In this document: positions 27,126-35,756 of the stretch, one piece after another
Numbering within the stretch: the first letter of the stretch is position 1
Layout of the letters: each line of letters opens with the position of its first letter
Assembly: GCA_019418625.1 (NCBI GenBank)
Contig: DYBL01000043.1
Coordinates: 1 to 64,000 of the forward strand
DNA: 64,000 bases
Reading direction: 5' to 3'
Source: Clostridiales bacterium
GTDB lineage: Bacteria > Bacillota > Clostridia > Oscillospirales > Oscillospiraceae
The notes under the pieces: model-generated
What the model was told of the DNA's origin: nothing
The model's database searches: none
Seen by the model: only the letters and a program-made list of their open reading frames with translations
Made by a program: the position numbers and the translations under genes

Positions 27126-28478
27126 ATGGACAGAAAACTCACCGCAAAGGAATACCTTTTCCTTTCCTCCATGCTCTTCGGCCTGTTTTTCGGGGCCGGC
27201 AACCTGATTTTCCCCGTCCACATGGGGCAGCAGTCCGGCTCCGCCGTATGGGCTGCCGCCGCCGGCTTCTGTCTCACCGGCGTAGGTCTGCCCCTTTTGG
27301 GCATCGCCGCCCTGGGCGCCTCCCGCAGCGACGGTCTTTTTGAGCTGAGCTCTCTGGTGGGCCGTAAGTACAGCTACTTTTTCACCTGCCTTTTGTACCT
27401 GACCATCGGGCCCCTGTTCGCCATTCCCCGCACGGCCACGGTCTCTTTCTCCGTGGGCATCCAGCCTCTGCTTCCCCAGGAGCACACCCAGCTGGCACTG
27501 TGCATCTTCTCGGCGCTGTTTTTCTTGATCGTGCTGTACTTCTCCCTGCGTCCATCCGGCATCCTCACCTGGGTGGGCAAGATCCTCAATCCCCTGTTCT
27601 TGCTGTTCCTCGCCATTCTCACCGTCACCGCGCTGGTCCAGCCCATGAGCGCCGTGAGCGCCTCGGAGCCCACCGGCGCCTATGCGGCGGGCAGCTTCTT
27701 CCAGGGCTTTCTGGATGGCTACAACACCATGGACGCCCCGGCGGCCCTGGCGTTCGGCATCGTGCTCATCACCGCCATCCGCCGCCTTGGCGTCCAGTCC
27801 CCCGGCGCCACCTCCATCTGCACGGTCAAGGCGGGCTTTTTCAGTTCCTTGCTCATGGCCGGCATCTACGTGATGCTCGCCGTGGTGGGCGCCCAGTCCC
27901 GGGCGGTGTACGGCATCTGCGTCGACGGCGGCGAGGCCCTCTACCGGATCGCCACCCACTACTTTGGCACCTTCGGCGGCGTGCTGCTGGGCGTGACGGT
28001 GACGTTTGCCTGCCTCAAGACCGCCATCGGCCTCATCACCTCCTGCGCCGCCACCTTTGAAGAGCTGTTCCCCCGGTCCTTCAGCTACAAGACCTATGCG
28101 GTGGTGTTCTGCCTGTTCTCCTTCGTGGTGGCCAATTTCGGCCTCAGCCAGATCATCCTCTTCTCCCTGCCGGTACTGATGTTCCTCTATCCGCTGACCA
28201 TCACGCTGACGCTGCTGGGCCTCTTTGGCCGGTGGTTCCGCTATGACCGCCGGGTGTTCGTGGCCGTGACGGTGCCCACCGCGCTGGCCGCCGCCCTGGA
28301 TTTTCTCCGCTCCCTGCCCGCCGGTGCCCAGGAACTGCTCCACACCCAGGTCATTCTGGAGCCTGCCGCCGGGGTGCTGCCCTTCTTCTCCCAGGGTATG
28401 GGCTGGGTCATTCCCGCCTGCCTGGGTCTTGCGGTGGGACTGGCGCTCCACGTCCTCTCCCCCAAAAAGGCAGCCTGA
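27126..28478 (+). CDS. brnQ: branched-chain amino acid:cation symporter BrnQ
   Basis: A 450-aa LIVCS-family transporter (Na+- or H+-coupled uptake of leucine, isoleucine and valine) with about twelve TM helices. Diagnostic segments: LFGLFFGAGNLIFPVHMGQ near the N-terminus, GPLFAIPRTATVSF after TM3, and DGYNTMDAPAALAFG in the middle. Length is typical. It lies 24 nt after recG, likely by simple read-through rather than functional linkage, and ends in the terminator at 28489. Confidence 0.93.
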   Translation: MDRKLTAKEYLFLSSMLFGLFFGAGNLIFPVHMGQQSGSAVWAAAAGFCLTGVGLPLLGIAALGASRSDGLFELSSLVGRKYSYFFTCLLYLTIGPLFAIPRTATVSFSVGIQPLLPQEHTQLALCIFSALFFLIVLYFSLRPSGILTWVGKILNPLFLLFLAILTVTALVQPMSAVSASEPTGAYAAGSFFQGFLDGYNTMDAPAALAFGIVLITAIRRLGVQSPGATSICTVKAGFFSSLLMAGIYVMLAVVGAQSRAVYGICVDGGEALYRIATHYFGTFGGVLLGVTVTFACLKTAIGLITSCAATFEELFPRSFSYKTYAVVFCLFSFVVANFGLSQIILFSLPVLMFLYPLTITLTLLGLFGRWFRYDRRVFVAVTVPTALAAALDFLRSLPAGAQELLHTQVILEPAAGVLPFFSQGMGWVIPACLGLAVGLALHVLSPKKAA

Positions 28479-28488
28479 GCCTGACATT

Positions 28489-28526
28489 AAAAAGCACCGT
28501 GCATCGGAAGATGCACGGTGCTTTTT
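28489..28526. terminator. bidirectional intrinsic terminator
   Basis: A perfect 17-bp stem (AAAAAGCACCGTGCATC) with loop GGAA and T5 at the end; serves brnQ and the convergent FCD gene. Confidence 0.92.
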
Positions 28527-28527
28527 C

Positions 28528-28956
28528 TCACAGGTGTCCCCGGTTCAGCTCCCGGGTATAGAGCCGGGTCACATACTGCATGTGGGAGCGCATGGCCTGC
28601 TCCGCCCGCTCCGGCTCGTTGGCAAGGATCGCCACCATGATGTTCCAGTGCTGGCTGGCGGACTGGTCGTCCACCTCCGGCAAAAGGGCCCGGTTCCGGC
28701 TTAAGTACTCGGTGATCTGCACCATCAGGCTCTGGAGGCTCCGGCGCAGGTACTCGTTGTCGGCGATGTCCGCCACGGCCAGATGAAAGTCAAAGTCCCG
28801 CTCCAGCTGGTAGTCCACATCCCGGGCAATGGCGTAGCTGAGGGGCTGGCGCAGCTTGTCTCCGTCCGCCGCCACGGCCTTCTGAGCCGCCAGATATACC
28901 AGGGCGCACTCCAGGGCCGCGCGGGTCTCCAATAGCTTTTCAAAATGGGATTCCAT
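28528..28956 (-). CDS. stand-alone FCD (GntR ligand-binding) domain protein
   Basis: A 142-aa protein that is just the FCD domain of FadR/GntR regulators. It begins at the point where FCD domains begin (LETRAALECALVYLAA) and carries the metal/ligand residues Asp and His in DFDFHLAV, His in QHWNIM and His in RSHMQ. The DNA-binding winged helix that should precede it is missing. It is not an obvious truncation: GGAAGGAG lies 6 nt before the ATG, and the gene follows the YfbR-like nucleotidase by 18 nt in an operon. It may sense a small acid without binding DNA, or work with another HTH protein. No known function. Confidence 0.75.
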   Translation of the reverse strand: MESHFEKLLETRAALECALVYLAAQKAVAADGDKLRQPLSYAIARDVDYQLERDFDFHLAVADIADNEYLRRSLQSLMVQITEYLSRNRALLPEVDDQSASQHWNIMVAILANEPERAEQAMRSHMQYVTRLYTRELNRGHL

Positions 28957-28974
28957 ATCCGTCTCCTTCCCCGG

Positions 28975-29550
28975 TCACTTCAGCTGGTCCAGTGTCAGGG
29001 AGAAACTGTCCAGGAACGTGTCCATAAAATACTGTACTTCCGGCAGGCCATAGCTCTCCAGAGCCGCGCGGGTCTGCTCCGCCGCCTGGCGGAACTCCCC
29101 GTTGCCCGCCTTGAGCTCCTCCAGGCACTTGATATATGCCGAGAGCTTGTCCGCCGCCTTCACCAGCGCCGCCGTCTCGCTGTCGCGCTCTTCCAGCACC
29201 GGGGCATAGGCCCCCCGCAGCGCCGGCGGCACCATGTCCAAAAGCCGCCGGGCCGCATCGGCTTCCACATCCTTGTAAGCCGTGCGGATGGCGGGATTCA
29301 TGTACTTGATGGGGGTGGGCATGTCGCCGGTGAATATCTCGCCGGCATCGTGATAGAGCGCTGCCACCGCCACCGCTCCCGCGTCCACATTGCCGCCGAA
29401 GCACGCATTGCGGATCACCGCCAGGGCGTGGGCCAGCACCGCCACCTGGTGGCTGTGCTCCTGAACGTTTTCCGGTGCGGTGTTGCGCATGAGCGCCCAG
29501 CGCTGGATGAAGCGCATGCGGAATATGTAGGCAAAAAAATGGCTTTTCAA
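28975..29550 (-). CDS. YfbR-like HD-domain 5'-deoxynucleotidase
   Basis: A 191-aa HD-domain phosphohydrolase close to YfbR, which dephosphorylates deoxyribonucleoside 5'-monophosphates. Motifs: SHFFAYIFRMRFIQRWALMR (the family N-terminus), NVQEHSHQVAVLAHALA (first His), ALYHDAGEIFTGDMPTPIKY (HD pair) and VKAADKLSAYIKCLEE (distal Asp). A GTG at 29559 overlaps the mtaB stop but has no spacing from GAGGAG; the TTG at 29550 is 8 nt from that site and gives the standard (M)KSHFFA start, so I chose it. Middle gene of mtaB-yfbR-FCD. Confidence 0.88.
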   Translation of the reverse strand: MKSHFFAYIFRMRFIQRWALMRNTAPENVQEHSHQVAVLAHALAVIRNACFGGNVDAGAVAVAALYHDAGEIFTGDMPTPIKYMNPAIRTAYKDVEADAARRLLDMVPPALRGAYAPVLEERDSETAALVKAADKLSAYIKCLEELKAGNGEFRQAAEQTRAALESYGLPEVQYFMDTFLDSFSLTLDQLK

Positions 29551-29555
29551 CGGCC

Positions 29556-30842
29556 TCACTCCTCGATGGTTCCAAACAGCACCCGCCCGTCGGTGCCGGT
29601 GATGCGGACGGAGCGCACTTCATTGTGCAGATCCTCACCCTCTGCGAATACCTCCATGTAGTTGGGGGCATGGCCGGCGTAGCGGCCGTCCTTGGGCTGC
29701 TCAAAGAGCACCGGATACACCTCGCCCACGCAGCCTTCCAGATAGTCCCGGTGCATCTGGGCAGCCACCTCCGCCGCCCGGCGGGCCCGCTCCTCCTTTA
29801 CCTGGGCGCTTACCTGCTCCATCTTGGCCGCCGGGGTGCCGGGGCGGATGGAGTAGGGGAACAGGTGCATCTGGGCAAAGCCGCACTTGCGGATAAAGTC
29901 CAGCGTGGTGGAAAACTCCTCCTCCGTCTCGCCGGGGAAGCCCACGATCATGTCCGTGGTGACGGCGGGGCGGTGGAAATGGCGGTTCAAAAGCTCCACG
30001 GACTCCAAATACCGGGCCGTGTCGTACTTGCGGTTCATGCGCTTGAGGGTGGCGTCACACCCGCTCTGCATGGACAGGTGGAACTGGGGGCAGAGGGTGG
30101 GAATGGCGGATGCCCGGCGGCAGAACTCCTCCGTCACGGTGCGGGGCTCCAGGCTGCCCAGCCGCAGCCGCACATCGCCCACTGCCGCCGCCACGGCCTC
30201 CAGAAGGTCGATGAGGCTCTTGCCGCACTTGAGGTCCTGGCCCCAGGAGGAGATCTCGATGCCGGTGATAACGATCTCCCGGTAGCCCTGGTCTGCCAGC
30301 GCACGGGCCTGCTCCACCACCACGTCCAGCGGTGCCGAGCGCACGGGGCCTCTTGCGTAGGGAATGATGCAGTACGAGCAGAAGTTCACGCACCCATCCT
30401 CCACCTTCAGCATGGCGCGGGTGCGGTTTTCCCCACCACCGGCGGGCAGCACTTCAAAGGTGCGCCGGTCAAAGGAGCGGTCGATGGATTCGATGAGGCG
30501 CCGTTCCCGGGCCGCCTCCTCCAAAAGGTCCAAAAAGCCCGCCCGGTCGCCGGTACCGGAGATCAGGTCCACATCCAGCGCGGCCATGTCCTCCTGGTGG
30601 GTCTGGGGATAGCAGCCGCACACGGCCAGCAATGCACCGGGGTGCTCCCGGCGCACCCGGTGGAGCACCTTGCGGGACTTCTGGTCGCTGACGGCGGTGA
30701 CGGAGCAGGTATTGACCACATAGGCGTCCGCCTCGCCGGAAAAATCCACCACCTGGTGGCCCCGCTGGCGCAGCAGCTGCTCCATGGCCTGGGTCTCATA
30801 TTGGTTCATCTTGCACCCAAGGGTGTAAAAGGCAACTTTCAT
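29556..30842 (-). CDS. mtaB: tRNA methylthiotransferase MtaB
   Basis: A 428-aa radical-SAM methylthiotransferase that adds the 2-methylthio group to t6A37 of tRNAs. Domains in order: UPF0004 domain with three cluster cysteines (TLGCKMNQYE, NTCSVT, VCGCYPQ); radical SAM core with CVNFCSYCIIPYARG (C-x3-C-x2-C); C-terminal TRAM-like region (EGCVGEVYPVLFEQ). TLGCKMNQYET places it with MtaB rather than MiaB. AAGGAG precedes the ATG at 30842. First gene of a three-gene minus-strand operon, divergent from a cysteine desulfurase that could supply its sulfur. Confidence 0.93.
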   Translation of the reverse strand: MKVAFYTLGCKMNQYETQAMEQLLRQRGHQVVDFSGEADAYVVNTCSVTAVSDQKSRKVLHRVRREHPGALLAVCGCYPQTHQEDMAALDVDLISGTGDRAGFLDLLEEAARERRLIESIDRSFDRRTFEVLPAGGGENRTRAMLKVEDGCVNFCSYCIIPYARGPVRSAPLDVVVEQARALADQGYREIVITGIEISSWGQDLKCGKSLIDLLEAVAAAVGDVRLRLGSLEPRTVTEEFCRRASAIPTLCPQFHLSMQSGCDATLKRMNRKYDTARYLESVELLNRHFHRPAVTTDMIVGFPGETEEEFSTTLDFIRKCGFAQMHLFPYSIRPGTPAAKMEQVSAQVKEERARRAAEVAAQMHRDYLEGCVGEVYPVLFEQPKDGRYAGHAPNYMEVFAEGEDLHNEVRSVRITGTDGRVLFGTIEE

Positions 30843-30851
30843 GGAATCTCC

Positions 30852-30880
30852 TTGCACTTTCCTGGAATTCTCTATATAAT
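30852..30880 (+). promoter_or_regulatory. promoter of the cysteine desulfurase gene
   Basis: TTGCAC (30852-30857), a 17-bp spacer, perfect TATAAT (30875-30880). It overlaps the ribosome site of divergent mtaB. Confidence 0.65.
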
Positions 30881-30953
30881 GATAAAACTGTTTCTTATTG
30901 ATTATACTTTGATTTTCTCCGTTGGGCAAGACCCAATGAAAGGAGCGCTTTGC

Positions 30954-32090
30954 ATGGTTTATCTGGATCACGCCGCCACCACACCTGTCCCGGCGGCCGT
31001 GGCGGACGAGATGTACACGGTACTGCGCGCGCAGTTCGGCAATCCAAGCGCCCAGTATCCCATGGGGCTGGAGATGAAACGGCGGGTGGAGTCCTGGCGC
31101 TCCGTCGTGGCCGGGGCACTGGGCTGCCAGCCGGGAGAGCTGTACTTCACCTCCTGCGGCACCGAGGGCGACGCCTGGGCCATCCATGCCGCCTGCTGGC
31201 AAAACCGCCGGGTGGGCAAGCACATCGTCACTACCGCCGTGGAGCACAGCGCCGTGCTGGAGAGCTGCCGGTGGATGGCCCAGGATGGCTGGGAGGTGAC
31301 CTATGTTGCCCCCGAGCCCGGCACGGGCCGCATCAGCGCCCAGGCCGTGCTGGACGCCGTCCGGCCGGACACGGCGCTGGTCTCCTGCATGCTGGTGAAC
31401 AACGAGCTTGGCTGCGTGTATCCTATTGCCGAGATCGCCCGTGGCCTTTCTGCCAAAAATCCAAAGACGCTGCTGCATACCGACGCGGTCCAGGGCTTTT
31501 TGAAGGTCCCCTTCACCCCCAAGTCCTTGGGAGCGGACTTTGTTACCATCTCCGCCCATAAGATCGGCGGCCCCAAGGGCATCGGCGCGCTGTACATGGG
31601 GCCCAGGGTCCGCAATCCCCGTCCGCTGCTGCCCGGCGGCGGCCAGGAGGGCGGAGCGCGCTCCGGTACGGAGGCCACGGCCCAGATCGCCGGATTTGCC
31701 AAGGCGGTGGAGCTGCGGCTATCGTTTCTCAAGGAGCATCCCCACCATTTGGAGGAGATCCGGGACTATGCCCGGGAGAAGCTGGCCCAGCTGCCGGATG
31801 TGCTTTTGATCGGGCAGGGAGACGCCCCCCACATTCTCTCCCTTTCCATGGTGGGCTGGCCCAGCCAGAACATGGTCAATGACCTGGGCAGCCAGGGCAT
31901 CTGCATCTCCGCCGGCTCCGCCTGCCACAAGGGCAAGCCCAGCCACGTAGTGGCCGCGCTGAAGCTGCCCAAAAAGACTGCCGGCAGCGTCATCCGATTG
32001 AGCTTCGGGCCGGAGACCACCACCGACGACATCGATGCCTGTGCCGACGCCCTCCGGCGTCATCACGATACCCGCATGCCCATGCTGTAA
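30954..32090 (+). CDS. cysteine desulfurase family protein (NifS/IscS-like)
   Basis: A 378-aa PLP enzyme of aminotransferase class V, removing sulfur from cysteine for Fe-S clusters and thio-tRNA. MVYLDHAATTPVP is the family start; the PLP lysine is in ISAHKIGGPKGIG, the aldimine-region His in VEHSAV, and the persulfide Cys in SAGSACHKGK, on a short (group II/NifS-like) loop. AAAGGAG precedes the ATG. It is divergent from mtaB, a sulfur-consuming tRNA enzyme, and upstream of a MATE pump (52 nt gap). It has no adjacent scaffold (IscU/SufU), so its sulfur acceptor is not evident. Confidence 0.92.
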   Translation: MVYLDHAATTPVPAAVADEMYTVLRAQFGNPSAQYPMGLEMKRRVESWRSVVAGALGCQPGELYFTSCGTEGDAWAIHAACWQNRRVGKHIVTTAVEHSAVLESCRWMAQDGWEVTYVAPEPGTGRISAQAVLDAVRPDTALVSCMLVNNELGCVYPIAEIARGLSAKNPKTLLHTDAVQGFLKVPFTPKSLGADFVTISAHKIGGPKGIGALYMGPRVRNPRPLLPGGGQEGGARSGTEATAQIAGFAKAVELRLSFLKEHPHHLEEIRDYAREKLAQLPDVLLIGQGDAPHILSLSMVGWPSQNMVNDLGSQGICISAGSACHKGKPSHVVAALKLPKKTAGSVIRLSFGPETTTDDIDACADALRRHHDTRMPML

Positions 32091-32142
32091 GCAGGGCGCA
32101 TCTGTTTTGATATTTTGATATAGAGAAAAGGAACCGGAACCC

Positions 32143-33531
32143 ATGTTACGTTATCTCCGCCGCCCGCCTCTTTTCTATAAGAGGCTCTTTCTGCTGGCTC
32201 TGCCGCTGATCCTGCAAAACCTCATCACCACCTCTCTGGGCTTTGTGGACACCTTCATGGTAGGTCTGCTGGGCGACACCCAGCTCTCCGCCGTCACCGC
32301 CGCCAACGCCCCCATCTTTTTGGTGCAGGTCATCATCTTCGGCCTCATGAGCGGCCTGGCCATCCTGGTCAGCCAGTTCTGGGGCAAGGCGGACATGCCC
32401 GCCATCAACCGCTGCATGGGCATCGCCATGTACGCAGGCTTCACCATCGCCGCCTGTGCCGCCGCCGTGCTGTTCTTGTTTCCGGAGGCGGTGCTGTCCA
32501 TGGTGACGGACAACGCCGTGCTCATTACCGAGGGCACGCCGTATCTTCGCATCGTGGGCATCTCCTACATTTTCAACGCCGTCAGCAGCGTGTATGTGAG
32601 CATGCAGCGCAGCGCGGAAAATCCCCTGTTCGGCATGCTGGTGTTCGCCACGTCCATGCTGCTGAACACCTTCTTGAACTACTGCTTCATTTTCGGCAAC
32701 TTCGGTGCCCCCGCCCTGGGCGTCACCGGCGCCGCCATCGCCACGCTGACCTCCCGCATCGTGGAATTTCTGATCGTGGTGGTCTATGCCCTCCGCAGCC
32801 GCCGGGTGCCCCTCATGCCCCGTGCCCTGTTCTGCCCGGGCCGCGCCACCGTGCGCATCTATGTCAAGTACGCAACGCCCGTGCTCATCAATGAGACGTT
32901 CTGGGGCCTTGGCACCACCATGATGACCGTCATCATGGGCCACATGGCCATCAGCGCCGACACGCTGGCCGCCTACGCCATCATGGGCAATATCGACAAG
33001 TTCTCCACGGTCTCCTGCTTCGGTCTGGCCGGCGCCACCGCCGTCATCATCGGAAAGCGCATCGGCGAGGGTGCCTCCAAGGACGAGGTATACGATCTGA
33101 GCTGGTGTCTGCTGCTGGTGGCCCTGGGCCTTGGCATCCTCATCGGCGGCGTGCTGGCCGTGACGCTGCCCACGCTGTTCATTCCCTATCTCTACCCCCT
33201 GTTCTCCCTGTCCCCCACAGCCACAGAGGCGGCGGCCACCATGTGCATTGTCTACCTTTTGACCATGCCCCTCAAATCCTTTGATATCTCCAACATCACC
33301 GGTGTGCTCCGGGCCGGCGGCGATGCCACCATGGCCTCCATCATCGACCTGGTGCCTTTGTGGTGCGCGGCGGTGCCCCTGGCCGCTCTGGCCGCTCTGG
33401 TGCTGGACGCGCCCATGATCTTCGTGTGCCTGGGTCTGTACGCAGAGAACTTCTTCAAGTGCCCCTGGGGCATCATCCGCCTGCGCAGCCGCAAGTGGAT
33501 CAACGACGTGACCAGGGGGCTTGACCTATGA
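32143..33531 (+). CDS. MATE-family efflux transporter
   Basis: A 462-aa MATE transporter, the second in the window and not closely similar to the first. Twelve TM helices; N-half LALPLILQNLITTSLGFVDTFMVGLLGDTQLSAV and C-half YVKYATPVLINETFWGLGTTM show the typical bundle starts. The last four bases overlap the start of the RlmA-like methyltransferase (ATGA, 33528-33531), so the pump and the rRNA methyltransferase are translationally coupled, which recalls tylosin/mycinamicin-type resistance pairs; that link is inference. Confidence 0.92.
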   Translation: MLRYLRRPPLFYKRLFLLALPLILQNLITTSLGFVDTFMVGLLGDTQLSAVTAANAPIFLVQVIIFGLMSGLAILVSQFWGKADMPAINRCMGIAMYAGFTIAACAAAVLFLFPEAVLSMVTDNAVLITEGTPYLRIVGISYIFNAVSSVYVSMQRSAENPLFGMLVFATSMLLNTFLNYCFIFGNFGAPALGVTGAAIATLTSRIVEFLIVVVYALRSRRVPLMPRALFCPGRATVRIYVKYATPVLINETFWGLGTTMMTVIMGHMAISADTLAAYAIMGNIDKFSTVSCFGLAGATAVIIGKRIGEGASKDEVYDLSWCLLLVALGLGILIGGVLAVTLPTLFIPYLYPLFSLSPTATEAAATMCIVYLLTMPLKSFDISNITGVLRAGGDATMASIIDLVPLWCAAVPLAALAALVLDAPMIFVCLGLYAENFFKCPWGIIRLRSRKWINDVTRGLDL

Positions 33532-34349
33532 GCTTTTTCTGCTGCCCCGTGTGCGGCGCGCCGCTGGAGCGAGCCGGCGGCGCCCTGCGCTGCGGCAAGG
33601 GCCACAGCTTCGATACCGCCCGGGAAGGCTATACCCACCTGCTGCCGCCCAACCGCAAGCACTCCGCCGCCCCCGGCGATGACAAGGGCATGGCGGCAGC
33701 CCGCCGGGCCTTTTTGCAGCGGGGCTACTATGCGCCTTTGCGCGACGCTCTGTGCGAGCTGGCTGTGCGCTATACCGGCCCCTCCCCCGCCGTGCTGGAC
33801 GCAGGCTGCGGCGAGGGGTACTACACCGGCGGCATATACCGGGCCCTCCGGGCCGCGGGCAAGCAGCCCCGGGCCGCGGGCATCGATATCTCCAAATTCA
33901 TCCTGCGCTATGCCGCAAAAGCAGAGAAGGACATCGAGTTCGCCGTGGCCTCCTCCTACCACCTGCCGGTGGCGGACAGGTCCGTGGATCTGCTGATCAA
34001 CTGCTTTTCTCCTCTGGCGCTGGAGGAGTTTTCCCGGGTGCTTCGTCCCGGCGGCGCCTTTTTCTACGTGGTGCCCGGCCCCATGCACCTTTGGGAGATG
34101 AAGCAGGTACTCTATGACACCCCCTATCCCAATGAGGAAAAGGAGACGCCCTATCCCGGCTTTGCCTACCGGGAGATCGTGCCGGTTTCCGCTGTCATCA
34201 CCCTCCCCGCTCAGGAGGATATCCACGCTCTGTTCCAGATGACGCCTTACTTCTGGAAAACGCCCCAGGCAGGGACGGCGCGCCTTTCGCAGCTGGAAAC
34301 GCTCACCGTCCGCACGGAGTTTCGCATCCACGTGTTTACCAGAGAATAA
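33528..34349 (+). CDS. RlmA-like 23S rRNA (guanine-N1)-methyltransferase
   Basis: A 273-aa protein with the RlmA layout: N-terminal zinc ribbon (CPVCGAPL then CGKGHSFD, ligands Cys/Cys/Cys/His), the linker YTHLLPPNRKHSAAPGDDKGM, and a Rossmann SAM domain with VLDAGCGEGYYTGG. RlmA(I) methylates G745, RlmA(II) G748 near the macrolide exit tunnel; RlmA(II) gives tylosin resistance together with other changes. Which guanine is modified cannot be decided here. It overlaps the MATE gene by 4 bases and ends in a strong terminator. Confidence 0.88.
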   Translation: MSFFCCPVCGAPLERAGGALRCGKGHSFDTAREGYTHLLPPNRKHSAAPGDDKGMAAARRAFLQRGYYAPLRDALCELAVRYTGPSPAVLDAGCGEGYYTGGIYRALRAAGKQPRAAGIDISKFILRYAAKAEKDIEFAVASSYHLPVADRSVDLLINCFSPLALEEFSRVLRPGGAFFYVVPGPMHLWEMKQVLYDTPYPNEEKETPYPGFAYREIVPVSAVITLPAQEDIHALFQMTPYFWKTPQAGTARLSQLETLTVRTEFRIHVFTRE

Positions 34350-34386
34350 AAAGAGTCCCGCGGCATCTGCCGCGGGACTCTTTTTT
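34348..34386. terminator. bidirectional intrinsic terminator
   Basis: A 17-bp stem AAAAAGAGTCCCGCGGC with loop ATCT, ending in T6; between the methyltransferase and the convergent acyltransferase. Confidence 0.9.
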
Positions 34387-35419
34387 ATGATACAGCAGCC
34401 TTTTCCCGCCGGTGCAGCACGGCGGGCACCGCGCCCACCACTGTGTCCACGCACCAGGCCAGCGGTATGACCAGCGCCGTCACCTCCGCCAAAAGCAGCA
34501 GCATGCCCCGCATGCCCACAAACTCCGGACGGTCCCGCAGCATGGTGAGGATCAGCACATGGCCGAAGTACACCGTCATGGAGTGGCGGGCCAGAAATGC
34601 CGTTACGGGCCGCAGCCACTTCAGCCGGGCTGCCAGCGGCGGCCACAGGGCAAATACCGCCAAAAGCACCAACGGCACATGGACGTTCAGCGGGCTCTTG
34701 ATGGCCTCAATGTCCCCGGTGGCCTTGCTCTCCAGCACATACAGCCCCGTGAACACCACCGCCGCCGCGGCAATGACCGCTCTGTGCCGCGCCGCAAACC
34801 GCTGCAGGCGCCCAAGGTTTTCCCGGGTGGCCGCCATGCCCAGCACGAAGTAGAAAATCCATGTGGGGAACAGCTGCCACAGATAGGACCGCAGGAAACC
34901 GGGGATCACGGAAAAGCCCGCCCGCTGCAGCACGATCAGCTTTTCCACCCCATAGGTGATAAGAAACGCCCCCAGCAGGCACCACGGCGCCGACCGCTCC
35001 ATCCACCGCCGCAGCAGCGGATAGAGAAGATAGAGCTGGAAGATAATGATCACAAAATACAGGTGGGGCGCCGCCTGCCCCAGTAAAAAGCGGCGGGCCA
35101 GGGCACCGGGCGCCAGGCTCTGGTGCTCCCACAGGGTATAGACCACCGTCCAGCACACATAGGGGATGCCCAGCTTCACCAACCGCCGCCGGTAAAATTG
35201 CCCGGCGGGCAGAGCTTTCCCCAGCCCCAGCGACGCGCCGGAGAGCAGCACGAACAGCGGCACGGCGAACCGGGCGGCCTGGTTCATGATATACGCCAGG
35301 TTCATCCCACCCAGCAAAAAATCACTGTCTGCCCCGATGTAGGGAGCGGTCACATGAATGGCGATGACCGCCAGCATGGACCATACCCGCGCCGCGTCCA
35401 GTTCCTCCACTTTCTTCAC
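34385..35419 (-). CDS. acyltransferase 3 family membrane protein
   Basis: A 344-aa membrane protein of the acyltransferase-3/OafA-like family with about ten TM helices, O-acylating a surface sugar or lipid-linked substrate. Family features: ELDAARVWSMLAVIAIHVT (the catalytic-type His at the end of TM1), RFAVPLFVLLSGASLG, and the conserved Arg-rich loop FYRRRLVKLGIPYVCW. The GTG at 35419 is 7 nt after GGGGGAG; the frame opens 25 codons earlier without a ribosome site. No sugar-polymer cluster is adjacent, so the substrate is unknown. Confidence 0.85.
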   Translation of the reverse strand: MKKVEELDAARVWSMLAVIAIHVTAPYIGADSDFLLGGMNLAYIMNQAARFAVPLFVLLSGASLGLGKALPAGQFYRRRLVKLGIPYVCWTVVYTLWEHQSLAPGALARRFLLGQAAPHLYFVIIIFQLYLLYPLLRRWMERSAPWCLLGAFLITYGVEKLIVLQRAGFSVIPGFLRSYLWQLFPTWIFYFVLGMAATRENLGRLQRFAARHRAVIAAAAVVFTGLYVLESKATGDIEAIKSPLNVHVPLVLLAVFALWPPLAARLKWLRPVTAFLARHSMTVYFGHVLILTMLRDRPEFVGMRGMLLLLAEVTALVIPLAWCVDTVVGAVPAVLHRREKAAVS

Positions 35420-35611
35420 CAGGCATCTCCCCCTTTCCGTCTGGCCATGCAGCATGCCCGGAGACATTTTTTCCACAGTTCGACATGATATCATCCCTGC
35501 TGTGCTTTTTCAAGCCCGATGGGCCTGCCGCGCATTTGTTCAGCCGCCGTTAAAAACCGCCTGCTGGCCGCTCCCCATGCCGCCGGCAGGATTTCCCTGC
35601 CGGAAAGAGCG

Positions 35612-35640
35612 TTGACTCCATCTCCCGCCGGGAGTATGAT
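35612..35640 (+). promoter_or_regulatory. promoter of the dicarboxylate symporter
   Basis: TTGACT (35612-35617), a 17-bp spacer and TATGAT (35635-35640), giving a leader of about 110 nt. The rest of the 337-bp gap 35420-35756 contains a small hairpin (CCGGCAG/CTGCCGG near 35583-35602), and I see no gene in it. Confidence 0.6.
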
Positions 35641-35756
35641 AGGAGAAAGCCCCGGTATGGCCTGTGCCGCCGGGAAAACGGAAGGAGGGAAAAGGGGACG
35701 GACTCCGCGCGCCGCCGGGCGCGCAACCATGTGTATTTGAGAGGGGTAAGGTTTGT

